From the NCBI RefSeq assembly GCF_009805705.1, contig NZ_VSMB01000001.1:310001-374000 (forward strand): DNA of 64,000 bases, written 5' to 3'. Below the pieces are notes generated by a model that was given only the letters and a program-made list of their open reading frames with translations, had not been told where the DNA came from and made no database searches. Both the position numbers and the translations under genes were made by a program. Numbering within the stretch: the first letter of the stretch is position 1; the number at the start of each line of letters is the position of its first letter. Positions 41,114 through 49,146 of this stretch are shown piece by piece. The stretch comes from Ruania rhizosphaerae (GTDB lineage: Bacteria; Actinomycetota; Actinomycetes; Actinomycetales; Beutenbergiaceae).

Positions 41114-41734
41114 TCAGTGCCGCTGGTCCGCATATGCCCACTGGTGCGCCGCGAACGCCAGCCACACCAGCAGTCCCAGCAGCGCGATACTCGCGAAGGG
41201 CACGAGGTCCGCGGCCACGAGCGTGAGGAGGGTCCCGACGGCGGCCCACCCCACGATCGCCCCTGTCACCCTCAGCCCGGGTGTCCACCCGTACGACCGG
41301 GCGAGCACGGTCACCACGAGTCCGAGCGTCACCACGTGCAGGACTCCGCCGCCCAGGGCGGCGACCAGGTGCAGGGTGTGCACAGCCGTGGTCGGTAGGA
41401 CGGGCGCCAGCACGCCCAGCGCCAGGTGCGCCAGGCCGGCGACCCCCAGCACGACGACGGCCCCCGCGGTGATCGGTCCGGCTCGCCGCGCGTAGCGAGT
41501 CAGCTCGCGATAGGCGGTCGCGAGCACCGCGAGCGCCCCCGCCGCGACCAGCGCCATCGCACCGGCCACCAGGGTCGCCATCGGGAAGTCGAGGAAGTAG
41601 TCCCGCGCGTCAGCCGAGCCCGGAAGTGGCATCGCCCGGCCTGCCACGCCGGTGCGGGCCAGTGCCGCAGCCAGGTCGGCGACCACCAGCACGGCGGTCG
41701 CCGCCACGGCCGCTCCACCGGTGCGGGCTCCCAT
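41114..41734 (-). CDS. Polytopic membrane protein of unknown function
   Basis: Not recognised with confidence. The 206-aa protein has six hydrophobic helices, beginning AAVAATAVLVVADLAAALA, with a long polar segment after the first helix (SADARDYFLDFPMATLV) and a short polar C-terminus AAHQWAYADQRH. The layout is somewhat like DUF998 proteins. The ATG at 41734 is preferred over the two upstream codons for lack of better evidence. It is monocistronic; the HepT toxin gene ends 37 bp upstream on the same strand, so read-through is possible. Confidence 0.65.
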   Translation of the reverse strand: MGARTGGAAVAATAVLVVADLAAALARTGVAGRAMPLPGSADARDYFLDFPMATLVAGAMALVAAGALAVLATAYRELTRYARRAGPITAGAVVVLGVAGLAHLALGVLAPVLPTTAVHTLHLVAALGGGVLHVVTLGLVVTVLARSYGWTPGLRVTGAIVGWAAVGTLLTLVAADLVPFASIALLGLLVWLAFAAHQWAYADQRH

Positions 41735-41770
41735 GAGCACACGTTAGAGCGTCCGGGCGGTGGGCGCCGG

Positions 41771-42187
41771 TCACTCCTCAGTCAGGGCGCGGGCAGTCTG
41801 TGCAACGAACTGACGGATCGGATCCAGGTCGGCGAGCCGAGCGATAACGATGGCGTTGTCGACGTCCGCGTATTCGTGCACGAGCACGTTGCGGAAGCCG
41901 ACAGCTCGACGCATCGAGGCAGCCAGGTCCGCGTCGAGCACACCGTGCACGGAAAGCAACCTCATCGCGTCCCCGTTGTCCGCGGGCGGGCCCCAACCGG
42001 AGGTGGAGCACAGATGCTGAGCGACGTCCACACACGACTCGATCATCGTGACGAATGAGTACTTGACGCCAGGCAACCACATGGCGTCCTGACGACGGAC
42101 CTGCTCGGCGGAGGCTTCACGCTGAAGTACCTGCACGTCGTCGGTGATCCGGCGCAACGACCGTTGAATGCGGAGCGGATCAACCAT
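41771..42187 (-). CDS. hepT: HepT-like ribonuclease toxin (DUF86)
   Basis: A 138-aa all-helical HEPN protein. The catalytic motif R-x4-H-x-Y is intact in RNVLVHEYADVDN, so it should cleave RNA as a dimer. The ATG at 42187 lies inside the antitoxin gene, overlapping by 8 bases (ATGGTTGA), the standard order antitoxin then toxin. In the established MntA-HepT system the antitoxin adds AMP groups to the tyrosine of this very motif and so silences the toxin; both required parts are present here. Confidence 0.88.
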   Translation of the reverse strand: MVDPLRIQRSLRRITDDVQVLQREASAEQVRRQDAMWLPGVKYSFVTMIESCVDVAQHLCSTSGWGPPADNGDAMRLLSVHGVLDADLAASMRRAVGFRNVLVHEYADVDNAIVIARLADLDPIRQFVAQTARALTEE

Positions 42188-42569
42188 GGCGCACGCTCGC
42201 GAGAAACTCTCGGTGCGCACGCTCGAATCGGGGGCGCTCGTCGAAGTAGATTCTCCGTGTCATTGCCTCCCACGCCACTCGCTCGGGTTTGCGCTCCTCG
42301 AAGAGGAGGATCCCCCCAGCGGCGACACGACCCGCCAGTTCCAGCGGAGCAGTGTCCAGGACGAGCAGATCGACTCCCGGTTCGAGGAGGACGTCGGATG
42401 CGAGGAGATCGCGGCGACCGAAGAACGCGGCAATGTCCACGTCCGAGTGCGCCCTGTGGCGCCCTGTGACGCGGCTACCGTGCAGGTAGCCGAACCGAGC
42501 GCCAGCAGCACGCAGCGAGACCACCGCACTCTCGACCACCGGCCCGACGTTCTCCATAGTGGCCATCAT
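42180..42569 (-). CDS. mntA: MntA-type nucleotidyltransferase antitoxin
   Basis: A 129-aa minimal nucleotidyltransferase. The active-site signature GS-x9-D-x-D reads YLHGSRVTGRHRAHSDVDIAAFF, followed by the third carboxylate in PGVDLLVLDTAP. These residues bind Mg-ATP and transfer AMP to HepT. The start is uncertain among ATG at 42569, 42566 and 42557, all within five codons, and the ribosome binding site is weak. It starts 34 bp downstream of the aminotransferase gene and overlaps hepT. Confidence 0.85.
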   Translation of the reverse strand: MMATMENVGPVVESAVVSLRAAGARFGYLHGSRVTGRHRAHSDVDIAAFFGRRDLLASDVLLEPGVDLLVLDTAPLELAGRVAAGGILLFEERKPERVAWEAMTRRIYFDERPRFERAHREFLASVRHG

Positions 42570-42603
42570 CTCAGCCACGCGTGGCCCAGGCGAGCACTCC
42601 GCG

Positions 42604-43662
42604 CTATCCCACGCCTGGAGCGGAGCCGGCCAGCACCGCCACGGCCCGCTCCACGTCGTCAACCGTTGTGTGCACATGGAAGGAGAAGCGCACCTTCCCC
42701 GCCCTCCCGGCCGTGACGATGCCGGCATCAGCAAGTGCCGCTGCGCCGCTCTCGGTCATCGGGAGTGAGACGATGGCCGAGTCGGTCTCCCCGAGTCCCA
42801 GGCCCGTGGTGAACTGGTTCGCGAGCCCGACGGCGTGCTGATGCAGTGCCGCGATCCCGATCTCGGTCAACAGTTCCAGCGCGGGTTCCGCGCCCACCCA
42901 GGCCGGCCATGCTGGTGAGACGTCGAACCGGCGGGCACTCTGAGCCAGTCGCAGCGGGCCGCCGTAGATCGAGGACCATCGGTCCTCGCCCGCGTACCAC
43001 CCGGCCTGCGAGGGGACCACGGCGTCGATCAGGTCCTCGCGCACACTCAGGTAGCCGGTTCCCCGCGGTGCCAGCAGCCACTTGTACCCCGCGCACACGG
43101 TGAACGCGACGTCGTCGAGGTCCACCGGGAGCCAGCCTGCGGCCTGGGTGAGGTCGAGCAGGATCTCGGTGCCGTGGGCAATGCACGCATCCCGCAGCGC
43201 CGGCAGGTCGAGTATCGCCCCGTCGGCGGACTGCACCATCGCCACGGCGACGAGCGCGGTCTGGGGACCCACCGCCGTCGGGAGATCCGCCAGCGGTACC
43301 TCCCGCACCCGCACCCCGCGCGCCTGCTGGGCGAAGAACGGGAAGCTGACGGACGTGAACTCGCCGCGGGCCACGAGCACCTCGGCACCGTCGGGGACCC
43401 ACGCTGCGAGCGGGGCGATCATCGCCGAGGCCTGGCTCCCGATCGCCACGGTGTCAGGGTCGAGGCCAACGAGGGCCGCGTACAGCTCCCGGCACCGGGC
43501 GATGACGACGTCCAGATCCTGCGGCTGTACCTGCCCGGCCGCCCAGGCGTCCAGGTGTGCGGCGAGCGCCTCGCGGGTGCCGCGGCACGGCAGACCCATC
43601 GAGGCAGCATTCAGGTAGATCCCGTCGGGGACGAACTGCTCGGCCCAGGGCCAGTGGTTCAC
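42604..43662 (-). CDS. Class V aminotransferase (cysteine desulfurase-like)
   Basis: A 352-aa PLP enzyme. N-terminal YLNAASMGLPCRGTREAL, PLP-phosphate and ring contacts in QSADGAILDLPALRDACIAHGTEILLDLTQAAGW, and Schiff-base Lys194 in CAGYKWLLAPRGTGYL place it in class V fold type I, near CsdA/EgtE/kynureninase-like families. There is no active-site Cys loop of a true desulfurase, so the reaction is open. The gene is between the AAA-ATPase (43693) and mntA on the same strand with short gaps (30 and 34 bp), possibly one transcript, though a functional link with either is not apparent. Confidence 0.85.
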   Translation of the reverse strand: MNHWPWAEQFVPDGIYLNAASMGLPCRGTREALAAHLDAWAAGQVQPQDLDVVIARCRELYAALVGLDPDTVAIGSQASAMIAPLAAWVPDGAEVLVARGEFTSVSFPFFAQQARGVRVREVPLADLPTAVGPQTALVAVAMVQSADGAILDLPALRDACIAHGTEILLDLTQAAGWLPVDLDDVAFTVCAGYKWLLAPRGTGYLSVREDLIDAVVPSQAGWYAGEDRWSSIYGGPLRLAQSARRFDVSPAWPAWVGAEPALELLTEIGIAALHQHAVGLANQFTTGLGLGETDSAIVSLPMTESGAAALADAGIVTAGRAGKVRFSFHVHTTVDDVERAVAVLAGSAPGVG

Positions 43663-43692
43663 GATGGTGATCCTATGCGCCTCGCTCGCGTA

Positions 43693-44946
43693 TCAGGGCC
43701 GCAAGGAAGCGATCGGAACCACATCGACTCCGTCCGGCCGGCGGTAGCCGAACCCATTGCCAGTGACAACCACAGTCGCAGCGGGAGGCCCGATCCGGTC
43801 GGTGTCGATCTGCGCGATCGCACGCTTCAACGATTCGGCACCGGCTTCGACAGCACCGGCGCCCAGCTTGATCTCACATGCGATCCACGCGCCTCCGGGG
43901 AACTCGACCACCGCATCGATCTCTCGGTCGTTGGAGTCCCGGTAGTGAAAGACGCGACCCCCACGCGGTTCTGCGTAAACCCGCAGGTCACGAACGACCA
44001 TGGACTCGAACAGCAAGCCGAGCGTGTGGAGATCGCGTACCAGCGTGGACGAATCGGCTGCCATGCCGGCCGCAGCGAGCGACGGGTCCACGAAATGACG
44101 CTTCACCGACTTGCGCAGCCGTGCCGCTGATCGCAGCGCTGTGTTCCACGGCTCTTGGTCTTCGACCACCATCAGACGCTCCAAAGCGGCAAGGTAGTCA
44201 CGGACAGTATCTCGCGCAACGCCCGTGGATCCTTCCCCGGCAACATCGCGTGCGAGCGTCGACACCGAGGCTTCGCTGGCCACGTTCCGGGCGAGAGAAG
44301 ACAGCAGTCGACTGACCCGCACCGGGTCACGACGACCACCGGTCACACTCGGCACATCCACTTCAGCGAGCAGCCCCAGGTAGTCCCGCGCATACGCACG
44401 CGCAGCTGCGATGCCGTAGCTCCGGGAGATCGGCCATCCGCCTCGAACCACGAGATCGGCCAGATCTCCTGCTGACAGGTCGCTCCGCGGCGCTCGCGGA
44501 ACTTCGCCGTCGAGGAGGTCACCCAGACTGACCTCGCCCGTCGAGACCCGAGATTCCCACAGCGACATCGGACGCATTCTGATGCGCGAGAACCGCCCTG
44601 CACCCGAGTGCCGGCGTACATCGTCGCGCGGCACTGCGGAACCAGTCAGTATGAACTGCCCAGGCTCACCGCGATCATCTACGGCATGCCGAACGTGGTT
44701 CCAGATCTCCGGATGGTCCTGCCACTCATCCAGCAGACGTGGAACTCTGCCTGACAGGAGGAGCCCAGGGTCAACCGCCATGGCGTCCGGAACGGACGGA
44801 TCGGTGTCCATCTGAAGCTGACTAGCAGCGACCCGCCGTGCCGTCTCGGTCTTCCCGCACGACTTGGGCCCCTCGATCAAGACCGCACCAGCTCGGTTCA
44901 GGCTGTCCCGCAGCCCACCATCGACAACCCGAGCCAGATACGCCAT
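43693..44946 (-). CDS. AAA ATPase with DUF4143 domain
   Basis: A 417-aa protein. The N-terminal P-loop ATPase has Walker A GPKSCGKTETA, Walker B RLLDEWQD and sensor ILTGSAVPRDD. The C-terminal DUF4143 domain ends with a nuclease-like pattern REIDAVVEFPGGAWIACEIKLG (D...E-x-K), as in PD-(D/E)XK folds. The function of this widespread family is unknown; members are often mobile, patchily distributed accessory genes. Immediately upstream stands an array of five repeats with 23-bp period (44969-45074) that must contain the promoter. No ribosome binding site precedes the ATG, so the message may be leaderless. Confidence 0.88.
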   Translation of the reverse strand: MAYLARVVDGGLRDSLNRAGAVLIEGPKSCGKTETARRVAASQLQMDTDPSVPDAMAVDPGLLLSGRVPRLLDEWQDHPEIWNHVRHAVDDRGEPGQFILTGSAVPRDDVRRHSGAGRFSRIRMRPMSLWESRVSTGEVSLGDLLDGEVPRAPRSDLSAGDLADLVVRGGWPISRSYGIAAARAYARDYLGLLAEVDVPSVTGGRRDPVRVSRLLSSLARNVASEASVSTLARDVAGEGSTGVARDTVRDYLAALERLMVVEDQEPWNTALRSAARLRKSVKRHFVDPSLAAAGMAADSSTLVRDLHTLGLLFESMVVRDLRVYAEPRGGRVFHYRDSNDREIDAVVEFPGGAWIACEIKLGAGAVEAGAESLKRAIAQIDTDRIGPPAATVVVTGNGFGYRRPDGVDVVPIASLRP

Positions 44947-44968
44947 GATGCCATCTTGTCACAGTACT

Positions 44969-45074
44969 CGTCACTTTGCAGAACCTGTGCCCGTCACTTT
45001 GCAGACATCCCGCTCGTCACTTTGCAGGATCTACTCTCGCCACTTTGCAGACGGTGCGTTCGTCACTCTGCGGC
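44969..45074. repeat. Five 14-bp repeats at exact 23-bp spacing (iteron-like)
   Basis: CGTCACTTTGCAGA begins at 44969 and 44992 (identical), 45015 (last base G), 45038 (CGCCAC...) and, degenerate, 45061 (CGTCACTCTGCGGC). Every start is 23 bp from the last; the 9-bp spacers are unrelated to each other. The fifth copy runs over the stop codon of the response-regulator gene. Repeats read on one strand only and are not palindromic. They begin 23 bp from the ATPase start codon. Confidence 0.92.
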
Positions 45075-45743
45075 GACAGAGCCGGGCCGGATCAGCCCCG
45101 ACTCGTACGCGAGCACCACCAGTTGCGACCGGTCCCGCACATCGAGTTTGGTGAGCAGCCGGTGCACGTAGGTGCGCGCCGTCGCCGGGCTGAGATACAG
45201 GGTGGCGGCGATCTCGTCGTTGGACTGCCCGCGCCCGACGCAGGCGAGCACCTCGGTCTCCCGCTCGGTCAGCTCGGCGAGCATCTCCTGGGCCGCGACG
45301 GCCGGTCCACCGCCGGCGTTCTCGGTCACCGCCTGCACCAGCGCACGCAGCGCGGCCGACCCGAGCGCCCGCTCCCCCGACGCCACGGTCCGGATCGCCT
45401 CCCGCAACCCCTCCGGGGAGACGTCCTTGAGCAGGTACCCGCTCGCCCCGGCCCGGACCGCCGCGAGGATCTCGGCGTCCTCATCGAAGGTGGTCAGCAC
45501 CAGCACCCGCACCTGGTCCAGCTCCGGGTCCGCGCAGATCGCCCGCGTGGCCTCGATCCCGTCCATCTCGGGCATCCGCAGATCCATCAGCACCACGTCC
45601 GGCCGCGTGCGGCGCACCTCGGCCACGCCGGAGCGCCCGGTACCGGCCTCGGCGACCACGTCGATGTCACCGTCGTGGGTGGCGAGCGTGCGCAGCCCCG
45701 TGCGCACCAGGGCGGAGTCGTCCACGAGCGCCAGCGAGATCAT
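45063..45743 (-). CDS. NarL/FixJ-type response regulator
   Basis: A 226-aa regulator. The receiver domain (residues 1-120) has the phospho-acceptor Asp in PDVVLMDLRMPEMDG, the acidic pair in LVDDSA and the Lys in GYLLKDVSPEG. The LuxR-type HTH at the C-terminus reads LTERETEVLACVGRGQSNDEIAATLYLSPATARTYVHRLLTKL. Its ATG overlaps the stop of the kinase gene (ATGA). It ends inside the last repeat of the 23-bp array. Targets are probably its own promoter and the divergent multicopper-oxidase operon, by position. Confidence 0.93.
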   Translation of the reverse strand: MISLALVDDSALVRTGLRTLATHDGDIDVVAEAGTGRSGVAEVRRTRPDVVLMDLRMPEMDGIEATRAICADPELDQVRVLVLTTFDEDAEILAAVRAGASGYLLKDVSPEGLREAIRTVASGERALGSAALRALVQAVTENAGGGPAVAAQEMLAELTERETEVLACVGRGQSNDEIAATLYLSPATARTYVHRLLTKLDVRDRSQLVVLAYESGLIRPGSVAAE

Positions 45744-46963
45744 GGCTCGAGCCTGCCAGGCATCTCGGCCCGGACAGCAAACCCCTGATCCCCGGTGCGC
45801 CCTGCGGTGAGGGTTCCGCCCAGAAGAGTGGCCCGCTCCCGCATGCCGGTGATTCCCGACGGCGGAGCGTGCGTTCCCGAGTCGCCGGCACCGTCGATGG
45901 TGGTCGCCTTGGGTGGGCCATCGGTGCCCTGTGCTGCGGGGGTGCCACGGCCGTCGTCCCGGACCTCCAGCACCAGGTTGGCGCCCTCGAGTGCAGCAGT
46001 GACCGTGACCTGGGTGGCGCCGGAGTGCCGGATCACGTTCGTGAGGGACTCCTGCACGATGCGGAAGGCGGCTGCATCGATCGGTCCGGACAGCGCCCCC
46101 TCGGGGACCTGCACGTCCACGTCCACCTGTAGTCCGGCACCCCTGGCAGCCTCCAGGAGTGGTGCGATACCGGCGAGACCAGGCGTTGTGATCGGCTCAC
46201 CGGTGTCCGGGGCGCTCCGCAGCAGCCGCACCGTGGCGCGCAGCTCACGCAATGTCTGGCCTGCGGACTCACGGATCTGCGCCAGGGCGCGTTCCGCCGT
46301 CGGGAGATCCCGGCCGAGCGACTCGGCGGCGACACCGGCATTCATGGACACCACGGAGAGGCTGTGCCCGATGGAGTCGTGCAGGTCGCGGGCGATCTGC
46401 ACGCGTTCGTCCTGTAGGCGTGCGGCGGCGCGGCGTTCCTGCTCGGCGGTGGTGAGCTCGAGGATGCGGACCTGCTGCACGCGGGCCTGCCGGCGGGTGC
46501 GCACGCTCACCCCGAGCGCGATGGCGGCGGCGAGGAGAGCCACATTGGTGAACATCTCGTAGGAGATGAGATACGCCGTCGGGAGGCCCTCGTCGATCCG
46601 GAAGAACGCCGCCACGGCCACGAGCACCGCTCCGGCAACGATCGCCGTACGGGTGCGGCCCTGCTCGGCGGCCGAGTACGTCGCGGCCACGGCCGGCCAA
46701 GCGATCCCGATCGGCGGGAACCCGAGCGCGTAGTAGACGAAGATCCCCAGCACGGTGAGCGCGAGGACCAGGCGCGGGGCGCGGCGCCGCCACACCATCA
46801 GAGCGCCGAACGCGACGGCGAACAGGTAGGCCACCGGCGGCCCGCCCGGATCGCCGTCGACCTCGGCGGCGATCACCAGGGCCACCCCGAGCGCCACCCC
46901 GATGCCGAGCAGCGCGTCGAGCAACCGCGGGCTCACGCCGAAGGGGTGTGGTGTGTCGGTCAC
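45740..46963 (-). CDS. Sensor histidine kinase (HisKA_3 type)
   Basis: A 407-aa membrane kinase. Five or six N-terminal helices (residues about 10-160) without a large extracellular domain suggest it senses something within or near the membrane. The dimerisation/phospho-acceptor region reads VQIARDLHDSIGHSLSVVSMN (His in DLHD), then ATPase boxes ESLTNVIRHS, VRDDGRG and GITGMRERATLLGG. The GTG at 46963 with TGGAGCG marks the start. It is co-translated with the response regulator. The 165-bp region upstream separates it from the membrane-protein/multicopper-oxidase pair. Confidence 0.92.
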   Translation of the reverse strand: MTDTPHPFGVSPRLLDALLGIGVALGVALVIAAEVDGDPGGPPVAYLFAVAFGALMVWRRRAPRLVLALTVLGIFVYYALGFPPIGIAWPAVAATYSAAEQGRTRTAIVAGAVLVAVAAFFRIDEGLPTAYLISYEMFTNVALLAAAIALGVSVRTRRQARVQQVRILELTTAEQERRAAARLQDERVQIARDLHDSIGHSLSVVSMNAGVAAESLGRDLPTAERALAQIRESAGQTLRELRATVRLLRSAPDTGEPITTPGLAGIAPLLEAARGAGLQVDVDVQVPEGALSGPIDAAAFRIVQESLTNVIRHSGATQVTVTAALEGANLVLEVRDDGRGTPAAQGTDGPPKATTIDGAGDSGTHAPPSGITGMRERATLLGGTLTAGRTGDQGFAVRAEMPGRLEP

Positions 46964-46994
46964 CGCTCCAGCGTATGAAGTGCCGCCGACGGCG

Positions 46995-47097
46995 CACATC
47001 CACCGCAAGGGGTAGGCACCCTGAGTGCGGTGTCGCCTGCAAGCGACACGCGCTGTCCGCACGGGGCGAGTGCAGGAGACCACAGGGGGTGGATGTG
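46995..47097. promoter_or_regulatory. Nested inverted repeats in the kinase/oxidase divergent promoter
   Basis: Outer CACATCCACC (46995-47004) matches GGTGGATGTG (47088-47097), and inside them GTGTCGC-CTGCAA-GCGACAC (47030-47049) is a perfect 7-bp repeat with a 6-base spacer. The symmetric placing in the divergent region suits binding by the NarL-type regulator encoded next door. Function inferred. Confidence 0.55.
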
Positions 47098-47128
47098 GCG
47101 AGGACGCGCGATTCCTAGCGTCGTAGCC

Positions 47129-47599
47129 ATGACGAATCATCCCCAGACATACCCCGCTCGCCCCGGTCCATCCGGGCCCCGCCCCCCGATCGCGTGGCCG
47201 CTGGTGTTCGGCCTGGCATCCCTGACGTTGCTGTGGCCGTTGACCAGCGTGACCGGGCTCGCCGATGCGATCGGCAACCCGGCTCGCGCCCTGCTCCTGA
47301 TCGCGGGAATCGGTGGCGCCTGGATCGGTGTGGTCGGTCTGGGTCACGTGGCCCGGCCGATCGCCACCGTGACCCTGACCGGACTGGTGGCGGGGGTGAT
47401 CACCCTGGCGGCGTCCGTGGTGGTGACCGGGCTCGGCGCCGAGAGCGGGGGCATGAGTGGGGCGCCGGCGTTCGCGGTCCCGCTGGTGGCAGCGGAGATG
47501 ATCGGGAGCCAGACGCTGCTCGGGTTCCTCGCGGGGTTGGTGGCGGCCGGGGTGCAGCGGCTGCGCGGCACAACGACCCAGCACGGGGGGTCTCGATGA
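47129..47599 (+). CDS. Small membrane protein in operon with the multicopper oxidase
   Basis: Not recognised. The 156-aa protein has a proline-rich N-terminus (MTNHPQTYPARPGPSGPRPP) and four hydrophobic helices (WPLVFGLASLTLLWPLTSVTG, ALLLIAGIGGAWIGVVGLG, ATVTLTGLVAGVITLAASVVV, LLGFLAGLVAAGVQRL). Its stop overlaps the start of the multicopper oxidase (ATGA). Such short four-helix proteins are often found beside sensor kinases and exported oxidases; a role in assembly or in sensing is possible but unproven. Confidence 0.65.
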   Translation: MTNHPQTYPARPGPSGPRPPIAWPLVFGLASLTLLWPLTSVTGLADAIGNPARALLLIAGIGGAWIGVVGLGHVARPIATVTLTGLVAGVITLAASVVVTGLGAESGGMSGAPAFAVPLVAAEMIGSQTLLGFLAGLVAAGVQRLRGTTTQHGGSR

Positions 47600-49098
47600 G
47601 CGGCCTCTCGCGGCGCGGGTTCCTTGCGGCGGCCGGTGTTGGCGCCGTGACGGTGAGCCTCACAGGCTGCAACACCGCGAGCACAAGCGCAGTGAGCGAG
47701 CCGGAGCAGTTCGACACACCACTGCCGATCCCGCCGCTGGCCGAGTCGGAGGTGATCGACGGGGTCCGAGTCTTCCAGATCACCGCGCAGGCAGGCAGGC
47801 ATGAGTTCCGTCCGGGCCAGAGCACCTCGACATGGGGCTTCGACGGGCCCTACGGCGGCCCCACGGTGCGGGCCGCGGTGGGCGAGCGAGTCGCCGTCGA
47901 AGTGGCGAACGATCTGGACGAGGCGACCAGCGCACACTGGCACGGGATGCACCTGCCGCCGGATATGGACGGCGGCCCGCACCAGATGATCGAGCCGGGC
48001 GACACCTGGCGAGCGGAGTGGCTGATCGATCAGGCACCGTGCACCCTCTGGTATCACCCACATCCGCACGGGGCCACGGAACGGCATGTGTACCGCGGGC
48101 TGGCCGGGCTGTTCTACCTGGACCCAGCGCCCGGGTCTGCGGAGGCAGCGGTCGAGGAGCAGCTGCCCCACACCTACAGGGTGGACGACATCCCGGTGGT
48201 GATCGGTGACAAGAGCTTCTCCGAACGCGGGGAGCTGGTGATCGACGACGGTGGCAACGAGGTGGGGCTGCTGGGGGACGTCGTCACCGTGAACGGGGTG
48301 GTGGGTCCGGTACTGCGGGTGAGGACCGAGCGGGTACGGCTGCGGTTGCTGAACGCCTCCACCGCCCGCACCTACTCGCTCGGGCTGCCCGGCCGCAGGG
48401 TCACCCTGGTGGCCACCGACGGCGGACTGGTGCGCGAGCCGGTCGAGTTGGAGCAGGTGCGCCTCTCCCCCGGTGAGCGGGCCGAGGTGGTGCTGGCGAT
48501 GGAGCCGGGCGAAGAGGTGATGCTGCACTCCTTCGAACCGGAGTTGGGCAACGTGGTGGTGCCCTTCGCCGTGGGCGCCAATGACGCCTTCGACGTGCTG
48601 CGGATCGTGGCGGAAGGGGAGCTGTCGGCCTCGGCAGAGGTGCCGGGTGAGCTGGCCGACTTCGGGCTGGATCCCGCGGGCGCGACGGTGCGCCGGGAGT
48701 TCCGGCTCTCCGGCCGCGAGATCAATGGTGCAGAGATGGACATGACGCGCATCGACGAGACCGTCGAGGTGGGCACCACCGAGATCTGGACCGTGATCAA
48801 CGACGACCTGTCACCGCACAACTTCCACGTGCACGACGTGCAGTTCGAGGTGCTCAGCGTGGGCGGGTCGGAGCCGCCGCCGGAACTGCGCGGCCGCAAG
48901 GACACCGTGTACCTGGAGCCCGGGCGGGCGGTGGAGCTGATCATGAGGTTCGAGGACTACGCCGACCCGCAGTGGCCGTACATGTACCACTGTCACCTGC
49001 TCCGGCACGAAGACGAAGGCCTGATGGGGCAGTTCGTGGTGGTGAACCCGGGCGAAATGGCGGACTCGTCGATGATCGCTGGGCACGGGCACCATTGA
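47596..49098 (+). CDS. Multicopper oxidase, CueO/laccase-like, exported
   Basis: A 500-aa oxidase with three cupredoxin domains. All copper ligands are visible: SAHWHGMHLP and WYHPHPHG in domain 1, SPHNFHVHDVQF and MYHCHLLRHEDEGLMGQF in domain 3, giving type 1, 2 and 3 sites (axial ligand Met). The N-terminus MSGLSRRGFLAAAGVGAV is a Tat signal (SRRGFL), and SLTGC is a lipobox, so it is probably a Tat-exported lipoprotein. It may oxidise cuprous ions or phenolics. It is translationally coupled to the membrane protein and lies opposite the two-component system, which may sense copper or redox stress. Confidence 0.92.
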   Translation: MSGLSRRGFLAAAGVGAVTVSLTGCNTASTSAVSEPEQFDTPLPIPPLAESEVIDGVRVFQITAQAGRHEFRPGQSTSTWGFDGPYGGPTVRAAVGERVAVEVANDLDEATSAHWHGMHLPPDMDGGPHQMIEPGDTWRAEWLIDQAPCTLWYHPHPHGATERHVYRGLAGLFYLDPAPGSAEAAVEEQLPHTYRVDDIPVVIGDKSFSERGELVIDDGGNEVGLLGDVVTVNGVVGPVLRVRTERVRLRLLNASTARTYSLGLPGRRVTLVATDGGLVREPVELEQVRLSPGERAEVVLAMEPGEEVMLHSFEPELGNVVVPFAVGANDAFDVLRIVAEGELSASAEVPGELADFGLDPAGATVRREFRLSGREINGAEMDMTRIDETVEVGTTEIWTVINDDLSPHNFHVHDVQFEVLSVGGSEPPPELRGRKDTVYLEPGRAVELIMRFEDYADPQWPYMYHCHLLRHEDEGLMGQFVVVNPGEMADSSMIAGHGHH

Positions 49099-49102
49099 CT
49101 CC

Positions 49103-49146
49103 CCGAACGTATCCCCGCTGAGCCCCCAGCGTTCGGCCCACTGATT
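49103..49146. terminator. Weak hairpin between convergent oxidase and MarR genes
   Basis: CCGAACG (49103-49109) and CGTTCGG (49140-49146) can pair around a 30-base loop. It fills the gap between the oxidase stop and the MarR stop. No U-tract is present, so it is a weak candidate. Confidence 0.3.

Noticed and set aside
44969-45074. CRISPR array
   Set aside because: Repeats are 14 bp and spacers 9 bp, too short; no cas genes nearby. Kept as an iteron-like array.
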